A stretch of DNA of 64,000 nt, taken from Pseudomonadota bacterium. GTDB taxonomy: Bacteria; Desulfobacterota; Desulfobulbia; Desulfobulbales; JAGXFP01. How positions within the stretch are numbered: position 1 is the stretch's first letter; every line of letters begins with the position of its first letter. The stretch is taken from assembly GCA_018823285.1 (NCBI GenBank), contig JAHJIQ010000047.1:50078-114077 (forward strand), written 5' to 3'. Both the position numbers and the translations under genes were made by a program. Positions 56,464-64,000 of this stretch are shown one piece after another. The notes below the pieces were generated by a model. It was given only the letters and a program-made list of their open reading frames with translations, had not been told where the DNA came from and ran no database searches.

Positions 56464-57161
56464 AAAAACAATCAGAGTCAAATATAGCTTTCATCCCAGC
56501 TCGTGGTGGATCAAAGCGTTTGCCAAAAAAAAATGTGATTGATTTTATGGGCCGACCAATGTTCGTCTACACCGTTGAATCAGCTCTTGAATCTGATCTT
56601 TTTGGAAAGGTTGTTGTTTCTTCTGATGATGATGAAATTCTGTCAATTTCAGAAGCAGCTGGCGCAGAGATCTCTGTGCGACCTCCTCATTTGGCAACTG
56701 ATGAAGCTTCTGTTGTTGAGGTTTGCCTTGATCTGTTGGAAAACGAACGTGTTTCCGGAAGATTATGGAATGTAATGACCTGCCTTTACGCAACTGCGCC
56801 TTTAAGGGGGAGTGAAGATATAAGGAAAGTAGTAGAACTCATTGTTCCGGGAGAGTGTGAATTTGCAATGGCCGTGAGTCGTTATCATTTTCCGCCACAA
56901 CAGGCTCTTACACGGGACAAGAAAGGGTTTCTTGTTCCGATGTGGCCAGACCTGGTAGCGAAACGTAGCCAGGATATCCCCTCGCTGGTAGTAGATAATG
57001 GTAGTACATATGCTACACTTGCCAAGGCATTTTTGCAGGAGAAAACTTTCTACGGGACAACACTTAAAGGAGTTGAGATGTCATGGGATAAGTCTGTAGA
57101 TATCGATACACTAGCTGATTTGGAACTGGCATTATATTATGCATCAAAAGGAATAAGATGA
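56460..57161 (+). CDS. CMP-nonulosonic acid cytidylyltransferase (PseF/NeuA-like)
   Basis: The 233-residue product has the family motif FIPARGGSKRLPKKNV (about 11-26) that binds CTP. It activates a nine-carbon acid as a CMP sugar, ready for a glycosyltransferase. The assignment as PseF rests on neighbours; sequence alone fits NeuA, PseF or LegF. ATGA overlaps join it to the GNAT before and the oxidoreductase after. Confidence 0.9.
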   Translation: MKKQSESNIAFIPARGGSKRLPKKNVIDFMGRPMFVYTVESALESDLFGKVVVSSDDDEILSISEAAGAEISVRPPHLATDEASVVEVCLDLLENERVSGRLWNVMTCLYATAPLRGSEDIRKVVELIVPGECEFAMAVSRYHFPPQQALTRDKKGFLVPMWPDLVAKRSQDIPSLVVDNGSTYATLAKAFLQEKTFYGTTLKGVEMSWDKSVDIDTLADLELALYYASKGIR

Positions 57162-58174
57162 AGATCCTGGTAGTAGGATGTGGTTCAATAGGTCGTAGAC
57201 ATGCTGTCAACGCCCGAAACTTCGCCGATGTTTCCCTAACGGATATTGACTCAAACACACTGGGAAAGGCTTCAAATGATTTGGGTATTAGAGGGTTCAA
57301 AACTCTTGAAGATGCTCTTTCTAATCATCCGGACGCTGTTGTTGTGGCGACCCCGCACCATAATCATCTCGAAGTTTCTTCGGCTGCAATAAATGCCGGA
57401 TCACACGTGTTGATAGAAAAGCCCATATCGAACTCTCTCGATGGTGTTGAAAACCTCCTTACTCTCGCAAAAAAACAGGATCGACGAGTGCATGTAGTAT
57501 GTAACATGCGATTTCATCCCGGAGTATCTGCCATTAGGGACCACCTTGCGGACGTTGGTCATGTCTATTTTGCCCGTGCACAATACGGTAACTGGCTCCC
57601 TTCGATGCGCCCAGGAGCTGACTATTCTCAACTTTATTGTGCCCGTAAAGAAACTGGGGGAGGGGTTATACTCGATGCCATTCATGAAATTGATTATCTG
57701 CAATGGCTTTTGGGGCCTGCAGATTCTACGATGTGTCATGCAGACAAGCTTTCCAATCTGGATGTCGATGTCGAAGACTATGCCGCTATCGTATTGGTCC
57801 ACACAGGAGGTGCCAAGAGTGAAATTCATCTTGACTATTTGCAAAAGATAAAAATGCGAGGTTGTGTGATTGCTGGTGAGCACGGGACCTTGATCTGGCA
57901 GAGTGAAGGGAAAAAACCTGAAAAATGCACGGTCCGTTTTTATAAAGAATCAACAGCACAGTTTACGACTCTGGTTGATTTGGATGATGTCGATCTGAAT
58001 GAACCCTATCGGAAGATGATGGAGAGTTTTGTTGCTTCTGTCTCGGGAAAAGATATCCCGGACCTGTTGGGAGGAAAAGAGGCATTGATTGACTTGAAAG
58101 TTGCTCTTGCTGCGAAACTTTTTTCTGAAAAACACAGAACTATGAAGATTGACAATTTTGGTGAAAATAGATGA
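57158..58174 (+). CDS. Gfo/Idh/MocA-family oxidoreductase
   Basis: The 338-residue product has Rossmann motif GCGSIGRRH (8-16), catalytic EKPIS (about 88-92) and a C-terminal alpha/beta domain with HEIDYLQWLLG (DAIHEIDY). It would oxidise or reduce a sugar hydroxyl with NAD(P)(H). Such enzymes appear in some flagellin or O-antigen sugar loci, paired with an aminotransferase as here. The substrate is unknown. ATGA overlaps on both sides put it in the same operon. Confidence 0.88.
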   Translation: MKILVVGCGSIGRRHAVNARNFADVSLTDIDSNTLGKASNDLGIRGFKTLEDALSNHPDAVVVATPHHNHLEVSSAAINAGSHVLIEKPISNSLDGVENLLTLAKKQDRRVHVVCNMRFHPGVSAIRDHLADVGHVYFARAQYGNWLPSMRPGADYSQLYCARKETGGGVILDAIHEIDYLQWLLGPADSTMCHADKLSNLDVDVEDYAAIVLVHTGGAKSEIHLDYLQKIKMRGCVIAGEHGTLIWQSEGKKPEKCTVRFYKESTAQFTTLVDLDDVDLNEPYRKMMESFVASVSGKDIPDLLGGKEALIDLKVALAAKLFSEKHRTMKIDNFGENR

Positions 58175-59487
58175 GTTTGAGCTTAGGCTTATCAAAGCGT
58201 TATGAAAAAAGTGAAGCTCTTTTGAAAAGAGCCGAACGTTGTATTCCTCTTGGAACACAGACTTTCTCCAAGAGCTATCTTCAGTCTCCTAGGGGCGTGT
58301 CGCCACAGTTTTTAACAAAAGGCAAAGGTGCCCGGGTCTGGGATGTCGACGGCAACGAGTATGTTGACATGGTTTGTGGATTACTGCCAGTTATTCTTGG
58401 TTATTCGGATCCGGATGTCGACCAAGCAATTCGGGATCAGCTTGCAAGAGGCATCTCCTTCAGTTTGGCGACAGAGCTTGAGATTCAACTCGCCGAAAAA
58501 CTTACAGAGATACTTCCATGTGCCGAGATGGTTCGTTTCGGTAAAAATGGTTCTGATGCAACCTCTGCAGCAGTTCGATTGGCACGTGCAGTGACTGGCC
58601 GTGACAGGATTGCCTGTTGTGGATATCATGGATGGCAGGATTGGTATATTGGAACTACTGTCAGGAATAAAGGGATTCCTGATGCTGTATGCAAGTTGAC
58701 TCATCGCTTCCCATACAACGACCTAGATGCTCTTGAACGACTGCTTGTCTCTCATCCCAAGCAATTTGCCGCCGTTATCATGGAGCCCATGAATGTTGAT
58801 TGGCCAGCTGAAAGTTACCTTCCTGGAGTGCGGGAACTGGCCCATAAACATGGAGCGCTTTTTGTTCTTGATGAAATTATTTCTGGTTTTCGTTTTGCAA
58901 TGGGGGGAGCGCAGGAATTATTTGGTGTAATCCCGGATCTGGCTGCTTTCGGAAAATCAATGGGTAACGGCATGCCAATTTCCGTTATTGCTGGGAAAGC
59001 GGAATACATGCGTGTTATGGAGGATATTTTCTTTTCGTTTACCTTTGGCGGCGAGGCTCTTTCTCTGGCAGCAGCACTTGCCGTTATCGATAAACTTGAA
59101 AGAGAAGATGGAATTGCCCGTTTACGCATGAAAGGCGAACGTTTGAATGATGGAGTCCGTGATCTGATTCAGGAAGTGAAAATGCAAGACTATATTCAAC
59201 TTAAAGGGCATCCCTCGTGGACGATAATTGAGTTTTCAGACCATCCTCTTGCAAGCAAGGAAGCAATGAAGACGTTGTTCATTTTGGAAATGCAGAAACA
59301 GGGGGTGCTGATTCGTAGTAGTCATAATATCTGTCTGGCTTTAACGGAAGAAGACGAGACGCATGTTGTTTCCGCATGGGAAAAATTTTTACTGGTTCTT
59401 GCTGAGGAGCTGGATAAAAAACATGATATACCCCTGGAAAACAGACTTGGTTGCGACCTGGTTCGTCCTGTTTTTTCTGTTAGATAG
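58171..59487 (+). CDS. Class III (glutamate-1-semialdehyde mutase-like) aminotransferase
   Basis: The 438-residue product has the HemL-like fold: DEIISGFRFAMGG (PLP aspartate, about 228-240), the lysine in AFGKSMGNGMPISV (the PLP lysine, K near 258), and GKNGSDATSAAVRLAR. True GSA mutase serves haem synthesis, but here it is in a sugar operon directly after an oxidoreductase, so a keto group made by that enzyme could be aminated here. The substrate is inferred, not shown. Confidence 0.85.
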   Translation: MSLSLGLSKRYEKSEALLKRAERCIPLGTQTFSKSYLQSPRGVSPQFLTKGKGARVWDVDGNEYVDMVCGLLPVILGYSDPDVDQAIRDQLARGISFSLATELEIQLAEKLTEILPCAEMVRFGKNGSDATSAAVRLARAVTGRDRIACCGYHGWQDWYIGTTVRNKGIPDAVCKLTHRFPYNDLDALERLLVSHPKQFAAVIMEPMNVDWPAESYLPGVRELAHKHGALFVLDEIISGFRFAMGGAQELFGVIPDLAAFGKSMGNGMPISVIAGKAEYMRVMEDIFFSFTFGGEALSLAAALAVIDKLEREDGIARLRMKGERLNDGVRDLIQEVKMQDYIQLKGHPSWTIIEFSDHPLASKEAMKTLFILEMQKQGVLIRSSHNICLALTEEDETHVVSAWEKFLLVLAEELDKKHDIPLENRLGCDLVRPVFSVR

Positions 59488-59513
59488 ATAATTTGAGTTA
59501 GAGGAATATCTTG

Positions 59514-60140
59514 ATGGGTAAAATAGCTATTATTGACTACGGATTGGCGAATATTATGTCCGTTTATAATGCGATTACATGTTTCGGTGTTGATCTTTTT
59601 GTGGCGGAAAGAGGAGACCAGCTTCACGAAGCTGAAAAAATCATTTTGCCGGGAGTTGGTTCTTTCGATGCCGGTATACAGGGGCTCAAAAATCGAGGAC
59701 ACCATGAAGCACTGATGAAGTTGGTACGTGAGGAAGGACGACCATTTCTAGGAATATGTCTTGGCTTGCAGTTTCTGTTTGAAGGAAGCGCCGAGGGGGG
59801 GGGAGAAGGTTTATGCTGGTTTCCCGGACGATGTGAGCGATTTCCTTCTGGGGAGAGCAAACCAAAAGTCCCTCATATCGGATGGAGCGATGTCGAGATT
59901 GTCCAGAAAAAAAGTCGCCTGTTTGCAGAATTGTTGCCCCCGGCGACCTTCTATTTTGTTCACAGTTATTATGCACCTTTTAATGAAACTGTTCGTAATA
60001 TCGCTGCTGCTACTTGTGAGCATGGAATCAGGTTCACGGCGGCTATAGAGCATGAAAATATTTTTGCGACACAATTTCATCCGGAAAAATCTCAGCTGGC
60101 AGGTATGAAGCTTCTTGAAACCTTTGTGGAGGGGATATGA
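59514..60140 (+). CDS. HisH-like glutaminase, second copy
   Basis: About 208 residues with nucleophile C82 (FLGICLGLQF) and H189/E191 (TQFHPEKS). The start ATG 59514 follows GAGGAATATC; a TTG at 59511 is in frame. It is clearly distinct in sequence from the first copy (for example GEGLCWFPGRCERF). Its stop overlaps the next gene by ATGA. It should supply ammonia to the second HisF-like protein and the second amidotransferase. Confidence 0.9.
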   Translation: MGKIAIIDYGLANIMSVYNAITCFGVDLFVAERGDQLHEAEKIILPGVGSFDAGIQGLKNRGHHEALMKLVREEGRPFLGICLGLQFLFEGSAEGGGEGLCWFPGRCERFPSGESKPKVPHIGWSDVEIVQKKSRLFAELLPPATFYFVHSYYAPFNETVRNIAAATCEHGIRFTAAIEHENIFATQFHPEKSQLAGMKLLETFVEGI

Positions 60141-60973
60141 CCAAGCATCGTCTGATCGCCACTCTCCTTGTTAACAACGGTAACGTCGTACAAACTCGTA
60201 AATTCAAACGAACTAATATGGTGGGCAGTGCTTTTACCGCGGTTGATTTTTTTAATGGGTGGACAGTTGACGAAATCGTAGTTCTAGAGATATCCAACTC
60301 TCTTTCTTTTACCTCACGATTTATCGATATAGTCCATAATCTTTCACGCCGGTGTTTTGTTCCGCTCACTGTTGGCGGAAAAATTGTCGACCTGGAAATA
60401 GTCAGGATTTACACCCGGGCAGGGGCCGACAAGGTTGTTATCAATACCGGAGCCGTGCAGAACCCTAATTTGATTACGGAAGTAGCCGAGAATTTTGGAA
60501 GCCAATGTGCGGTTGTGTCCATTGACGGGATGAGAAATCCTGCCATGCAATCCGGCTATGAAGTGTATATCGATAACGGGCGAAAGCCGACCGGTTTGGA
60601 TCTTCTCACCTGGGCACGAAAGGCGACTGAACTCGGGGCAGGGGAACTTATGGTAAACTCTGTTGAGTTTGATGGTGACAAACGTGGTTATGATCTTGAT
60701 CTGGTTCGACAAGTTTCAGGGGCGGTGAACGTACCGGTGATTGCTATGGGAGGGGTGGGACGTTGGCAGGATCTGGTGGATGGGATCAAGCAAGGGAATG
60801 CCGATGCGGTCTCTGCCGGGAACATTTTTCATTACACAGAACACAGCACGAAAAAAGCTAAGGAATTCATGGCAGATGCAGGTGTTTCGGTACGATATAG
60901 CGCTTTTTACAAGATCAATATGCCTCGACGTCCAGCCTATGAGCCATATTTGCATCACAACAGTAATCTTTAG
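60137..60973 (+). CDS. HisF-like ammonia-channel protein, second copy (more degenerate)
   Basis: The 278-residue product is longer than HisF (about 253) by a C-terminal tail. Against HisF numbering D11 is L11, K19 is Q19, D51 is E51 and the phosphate loop G82 is K82 (VGGKI), but D130 remains and gate residues R5, E46 and K99 are present. It has lost substrate-binding features the first copy keeps, so it cannot be a cyclase. It probably only tunnels ammonia to the amidotransferase. An AGGAGA site starts the next gene 12 nt later. Confidence 0.88.
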   Translation: MTKHRLIATLLVNNGNVVQTRKFKRTNMVGSAFTAVDFFNGWTVDEIVVLEISNSLSFTSRFIDIVHNLSRRCFVPLTVGGKIVDLEIVRIYTRAGADKVVINTGAVQNPNLITEVAENFGSQCAVVSIDGMRNPAMQSGYEVYIDNGRKPTGLDLLTWARKATELGAGELMVNSVEFDGDKRGYDLDLVRQVSGAVNVPVIAMGGVGRWQDLVDGIKQGNADAVSAGNIFHYTEHSTKKAKEFMADAGVSVRYSAFYKINMPRRPAYEPYLHHNSNL

Positions 60974-60984
60974 GAGAATTAATA

Positions 60985-62250
60985 ATGGAATATTGTAAAA
61001 GATGTGTTTATCCGGCTAATGCTCGTCCGGGAATTGTTTTTGATGACGAGGGGGTTTGTTCCGGTTGTAGGCTGATCGAAAGCCGTCCCGAAATAGATTG
61101 GACATCGAGAGAGAAAATTTTGCATGATATACTTACAGAGTACAAAATGAAGCAACGAGAAAAAGGCAATCCATACGATTGCATCATCCCTGTTTCCGGT
61201 GGAAAGGATTCAACTTTTCAAGTATGGCTTCTACGGACCAAATATCAGATGAATCCATTGCTTGTTACGTATAACCATACTTTTAATACACCTCTGGGTC
61301 TGCGCAATCTGACAAACCTTGTTGAAAAAATGGATTGCAATCTTCTGCGGTATACAACAGCTCCAGGTTCAGCCAGACGTTTGGCGCGATACATGTTGGA
61401 AAAAGTTGGAGATATCACTTGGCACTATCATGCAGGAATCATGACGTTTCCTAGTCAGGTCGCAGTTAAATATGACATCCCATTGGTTGTTTGGGGAGAA
61501 GAAGGTTTTAGTGAGCTTGTTGGCATGCACAACCAGGATGATTTTGTCGAATTCACAAAGAAAAAACGTCAAGAGCATTCCATGCGTGGTTTCGAGCCTG
61601 AAGACCTGTTGCATGAAGCTGGCAGCCCCTTGACAACCTACGATTTGGCGCCGTTCTATTATCCTAGTGAAGAAGATTTGGAAAGGGTTGCTGTGCGTGG
61701 GATTTACCTTTCCAACTTCATTTCCTGGAACGCTCGGCAACAAACAGAATTCATTATCAAAGAACTTGATTTTGAAACTGCTCAGACCCGAGAGAGGACT
61801 TTTAACCTCTATGACAAGCTTGATGATCTCCATGCCAATGGTCTCCACGACTATCTCAAGTTTTTGAAATTTGGCTATGGTCGGGCTACAGACGACGCTG
61901 CTACGGAAATCCGGCATGGTCGGATGACCCGTGAGGAGGGAATTGCCATGGTGTTGAAGTATGACCATGTACGACCAAGCGATACTGATGTGTTTTTGAA
62001 AGCTGTAGATATGACAGATGAAGAGATCTTTAAGATTATCGAACCGATGCGAGATCCGTCGATTTGGTCACGCGGGGACGATGGCACTTGGATTCGTAAA
62101 GATAATATCGGTAATCATGTCACAGATTCTGGCGTTGATAAGGTTCGACGCCCACTGAAGGAAGACAGTCATCCATTTATTAATTCACCGGAAAAAGTGA
62201 GTGCTCATTGTCAGCCTTCAGGCCAACAAAAAGAGTATGTGCTGATGTGA
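60985..62250 (+). CDS. N-acetyl sugar amidotransferase (WbpG/PseA-like), second copy
   Basis: The 421-residue product has cysteines C4, C7, C25 and C28 (zinc-finger-like) and PP-loop SGGKDS (71-76). The middle motif is GDITWHYHAG, where the first copy has Cys-rich CWHCHCG, so the second metal-like cluster is not conserved. It is longer, with a C-terminal extension of about 35 residues. With HisH and HisF copies 2 it makes a second complete amidination module. The next gene begins one base after its stop. Confidence 0.92.
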   Translation: MEYCKRCVYPANARPGIVFDDEGVCSGCRLIESRPEIDWTSREKILHDILTEYKMKQREKGNPYDCIIPVSGGKDSTFQVWLLRTKYQMNPLLVTYNHTFNTPLGLRNLTNLVEKMDCNLLRYTTAPGSARRLARYMLEKVGDITWHYHAGIMTFPSQVAVKYDIPLVVWGEEGFSELVGMHNQDDFVEFTKKKRQEHSMRGFEPEDLLHEAGSPLTTYDLAPFYYPSEEDLERVAVRGIYLSNFISWNARQQTEFIIKELDFETAQTRERTFNLYDKLDDLHANGLHDYLKFLKFGYGRATDDAATEIRHGRMTREEGIAMVLKYDHVRPSDTDVFLKAVDMTDEEIFKIIEPMRDPSIWSRGDDGTWIRKDNIGNHVTDSGVDKVRRPLKEDSHPFINSPEKVSAHCQPSGQQKEYVLM

Positions 62251-62251
62251 G

Positions 62252-63838
62252 ATGGAAAAACTGATTGTATTTAGGGTCGATGCAACACCGTCTCTTGGAG
62301 TTGGTCATGTCAGACGATGTATGGCAGTTGCAGACAGTATGCAAACTGAAGGGCCGATTCTTTTTCTTTGTCGTTGGGTTACGCCAGCAATAAGAGAGGA
62401 GCTGACGAATTCAGGCTATGTTGTCTTGCAAATTGAGGGTAGTGGGAAATCCCAAGACAAGTTGCTTGACGATGAGATTGGCTGGGTAAGAATTAATTGG
62501 TACGACGATGTTAAGCAATGCAAAAAAATGTTGGCGGGTTGGGGGAAGGCAGACTTGCTAGTGGTTGACCATTACGGTTTGGATGCTCGATGGGAAAGAG
62601 CAATGAAAAACTCTGCTGACCTTGTGTTGGCAATCGATGATCTTGCAGATCGTCGGCATGACACACAAATGCTTTTAGATCAGACCCCAAAGAGAAGTAT
62701 TACTGATTATGTCAATTTAGTGCCCGAAGAATGCCTTGTTTTGTGTGGTGTAGAGTATGCCTTGGTAAACAATCGAATCTATCGCCTCCGGACCCTGGCT
62801 GAAAACCGTCGGAACAAAATAAAATCTCCAAGAAACCTTCTGGTGTCGCTAGGAGGAACTGATCCCACAAATCTGAATAGTGTTGTGCTTGACGCAATTT
62901 CCAAATTGCCTTTTAGAAGTGAATTGAAAGTAAACGTTGCTTTGACATCTAGCGCACCTAAACTGGAAAAACTTAGAGAAACTGTCGTTCGGCTAGATTA
63001 TGACGTTAAGCTTTGTGTTGACGTTGTTGATATGGGTGCCTTGATGTTGAATGCTGATTTGGCAATTGGTGCATGTGGAGGTTCAATATGGGAAAGAGCG
63101 GTACTTGGATTGCCAACAATTTCCCTTGTGAGTGCGACTAATCAATATAAAATAGCTGAAATAGTGCAGAATTCGGGCGCAGTAATGTTATTAAACACAA
63201 CGACAACACCTGTCACGCCGTCGATGATTGGAGAAGCAATTTCCTCGATCTGGGAGGACCCGAGTATCCTTTACAAAATGAGCTTGGCGGCTTTTAGGCT
63301 TTGTGATGGTCTTGGAACACTGCGGCTGGTTGAAGAGATGGCTGCTCGTGAATGTCGCAAAAGAGCAGAAAAAGATTTTCTGGAAATTCAAGTCCGAAAT
63401 GCCATTGGATCAGATGAGTTTAATGTCTATATGTGGCAAGGTGGCGTAGGGTCGCGTCTTTTTGCCAGAAATACAAATGTACCAATGTTACAGGAACACA
63501 AAGAGTGGTTTCGAAATACTTTGTGCGACCCAAATCGAAGGTTAAATATCATCGAGTATGAAGGCGTTCCGGCGGGAATTATTCGTTTAGATAGTATGAA
63601 CAATAAATCCGTTTTTGAAGTATCGATTTTGGTGTCCAAACCCTTTCAGAAGCTTGGCTTGGGCCGACATGCTTTGAATTTGACAAAACAGATAAAAGAT
63701 GTACAAGAACTCCGTGCCTATGTAAAACAAGACAACTGTGCTTCACGAAAACTTTTTGTTGGGGCCGGATTTGTGAGGGAAAGTGATGATTGGTATGTTT
63801 GGCGCAGAAGGTCAATATCTACGATGAGTATCTCTTGA
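62252..63838 (+). CDS. PseG-PseH fusion: UDP-sugar hydrolase joined to N-acetyltransferase
   Basis: The 528-residue product has an N-terminal PseG-like GT-B domain (about 1-355) with catalytic-type H19 in GVGHVRR and LVSLGGTDPTN, removing UDP from 2,4-diacetamido-trideoxy-altrose. A GNAT domain (about 385-520) follows, with a CoA-like stretch PFQKLGLGRHALN and NCASRKLFVGAGFV, as PseH, which acetylates the 4-amino group. Normally these are separate proteins; fusion links two steps of the pseudaminic-acid route. It closes the operon. Confidence 0.9.
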   Translation: MEKLIVFRVDATPSLGVGHVRRCMAVADSMQTEGPILFLCRWVTPAIREELTNSGYVVLQIEGSGKSQDKLLDDEIGWVRINWYDDVKQCKKMLAGWGKADLLVVDHYGLDARWERAMKNSADLVLAIDDLADRRHDTQMLLDQTPKRSITDYVNLVPEECLVLCGVEYALVNNRIYRLRTLAENRRNKIKSPRNLLVSLGGTDPTNLNSVVLDAISKLPFRSELKVNVALTSSAPKLEKLRETVVRLDYDVKLCVDVVDMGALMLNADLAIGACGGSIWERAVLGLPTISLVSATNQYKIAEIVQNSGAVMLLNTTTTPVTPSMIGEAISSIWEDPSILYKMSLAAFRLCDGLGTLRLVEEMAARECRKRAEKDFLEIQVRNAIGSDEFNVYMWQGGVGSRLFARNTNVPMLQEHKEWFRNTLCDPNRRLNIIEYEGVPAGIIRLDSMNNKSVFEVSILVSKPFQKLGLGRHALNLTKQIKDVQELRAYVKQDNCASRKLFVGAGFVRESDDWYVWRRRSISTMSIS

Positions 63839-64000
63839 TTGAGTGCTAAGCCGATTTTCAATAACTCAACTTTCCGGGTTGACTCAACATGCTGGATTTT
63901 CGGCCATTGTTAAGGATAAAGTGCTGCTTGTTTGGATGAACTCTATGGCAGCACCCATGATTGCATCAAGCATGGCAACAATTACATCTTCTGCAAATTC
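63839..64000. other. End of window: no intact gene, possible transposase remnant
   Basis: No full ORF. One plus-strand frame from about 63920 reads SAACLDELYGSTHDC then IKHGNNYIFCKF, reminiscent of a DDE transposase segment. A stop sits just upstream in that frame (63917), so it may be a remnant or a gene entering from the right. Confidence 0.2.

Noticed and set aside
58171..59487. Aminotransferase as hemL for haem synthesis
   Set aside because: It is fused into a sugar operon by ATGA overlaps and is better explained as a sugar-locus enzyme, though haem use is not excluded by sequence alone.
54537..60973. HisH/HisF genes as part of histidine biosynthesis
   Set aside because: No other his gene is present, there are two copies beside amidotransferases, and both HisF-like proteins lack the cyclase aspartate.

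Overview
This window looks like a bacterial chromosome segment from a Desulfobacterota (former Deltaproteobacteria) organism, perhaps near Desulfobulbales or Desulfuromonadales. The clues are two six-haem c-type cytochromes, futalosine-route menaquinone genes (mqnB, mqnD), a DUF39/CBS homocysteine-biosynthesis pair, an archaeal-type phosphatidylserine decarboxylase and a PilS/PilR pair. The species cannot be fixed from sequence reading alone.

Layout. 1-3.8 kb: the tail of a copper-type P-ATPase, two secreted multihaem cytochromes with a small Cys-containing exported protein, then a membrane protein and a sulfatase-modifying-factor-like protein on the other strand. 4.2-9.7 kb: rho, rpmE, prfA, prmC and murA. 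9.7-18.7 kb: mostly minus-strand genes (ZraS-like kinase, iron alcohol dehydrogenase, rsmA, DUF2062, tsaD, pheA) plus an MFS transporter. 19-24.7 kb: CBS protein, DUF39, LarE-like protein, HU with a strong terminator, tRNA-Pro(CGG) and a diguanylate cyclase. 24.7-39.6 kb: xseA, then a long plus-strand run (TPR protein, panC, panD, mqnB, mqnD, ilvB, ilvN, psd, pssA, leuA, asd, rsmD, coaD, a Rieske protein and a cytochrome b). 39.6-42.6 kb: pilS/pilR.

42.9-63.8 kb is a more AT-rich surface-glycan locus: a UDP-glucuronate-epimerase-like protein, UDP-glucose dehydrogenase, a Wzz-like protein, a complete ISL3-type insertion sequence, a PglK-like ABC flippase, then a tightly overlapping nonulosonic-acid operon. 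That operon has PseB, PseC, a divergent NeuB/PseI, a CMP-sugar transferase (PseF-like), a PseG-PseH fusion, an extra GNAT, a Gfo/Idh oxidoreductase and a class III aminotransferase. It also carries two complete, divergent trios of N-acetyl-sugar amidotransferase + HisH + HisF-like protein. Both HisF-like proteins have lost the cyclase aspartate (position 11) but keep the residues of the ammonia gate. This suggests dedicated ammonia-channelling amidination machines, possibly making a doubly amidinated or otherwise unusual sugar. It is the best candidate here for an incompletely described system.

Non-coding signals include: (i) a 45-bp stem-loop repeat in three copies across ilvB/ilvN/leuA/asd, with paired compensatory changes, one copy lying in frame inside the start of leuA; (ii) a roughly 115-bp structured dispersed element, intact at 20.9 kb and split by the ISL3 element at 46.7 kb, with a perfect 8-bp target duplication; (iii) hairpin repeats behind rho with decayed copies elsewhere.
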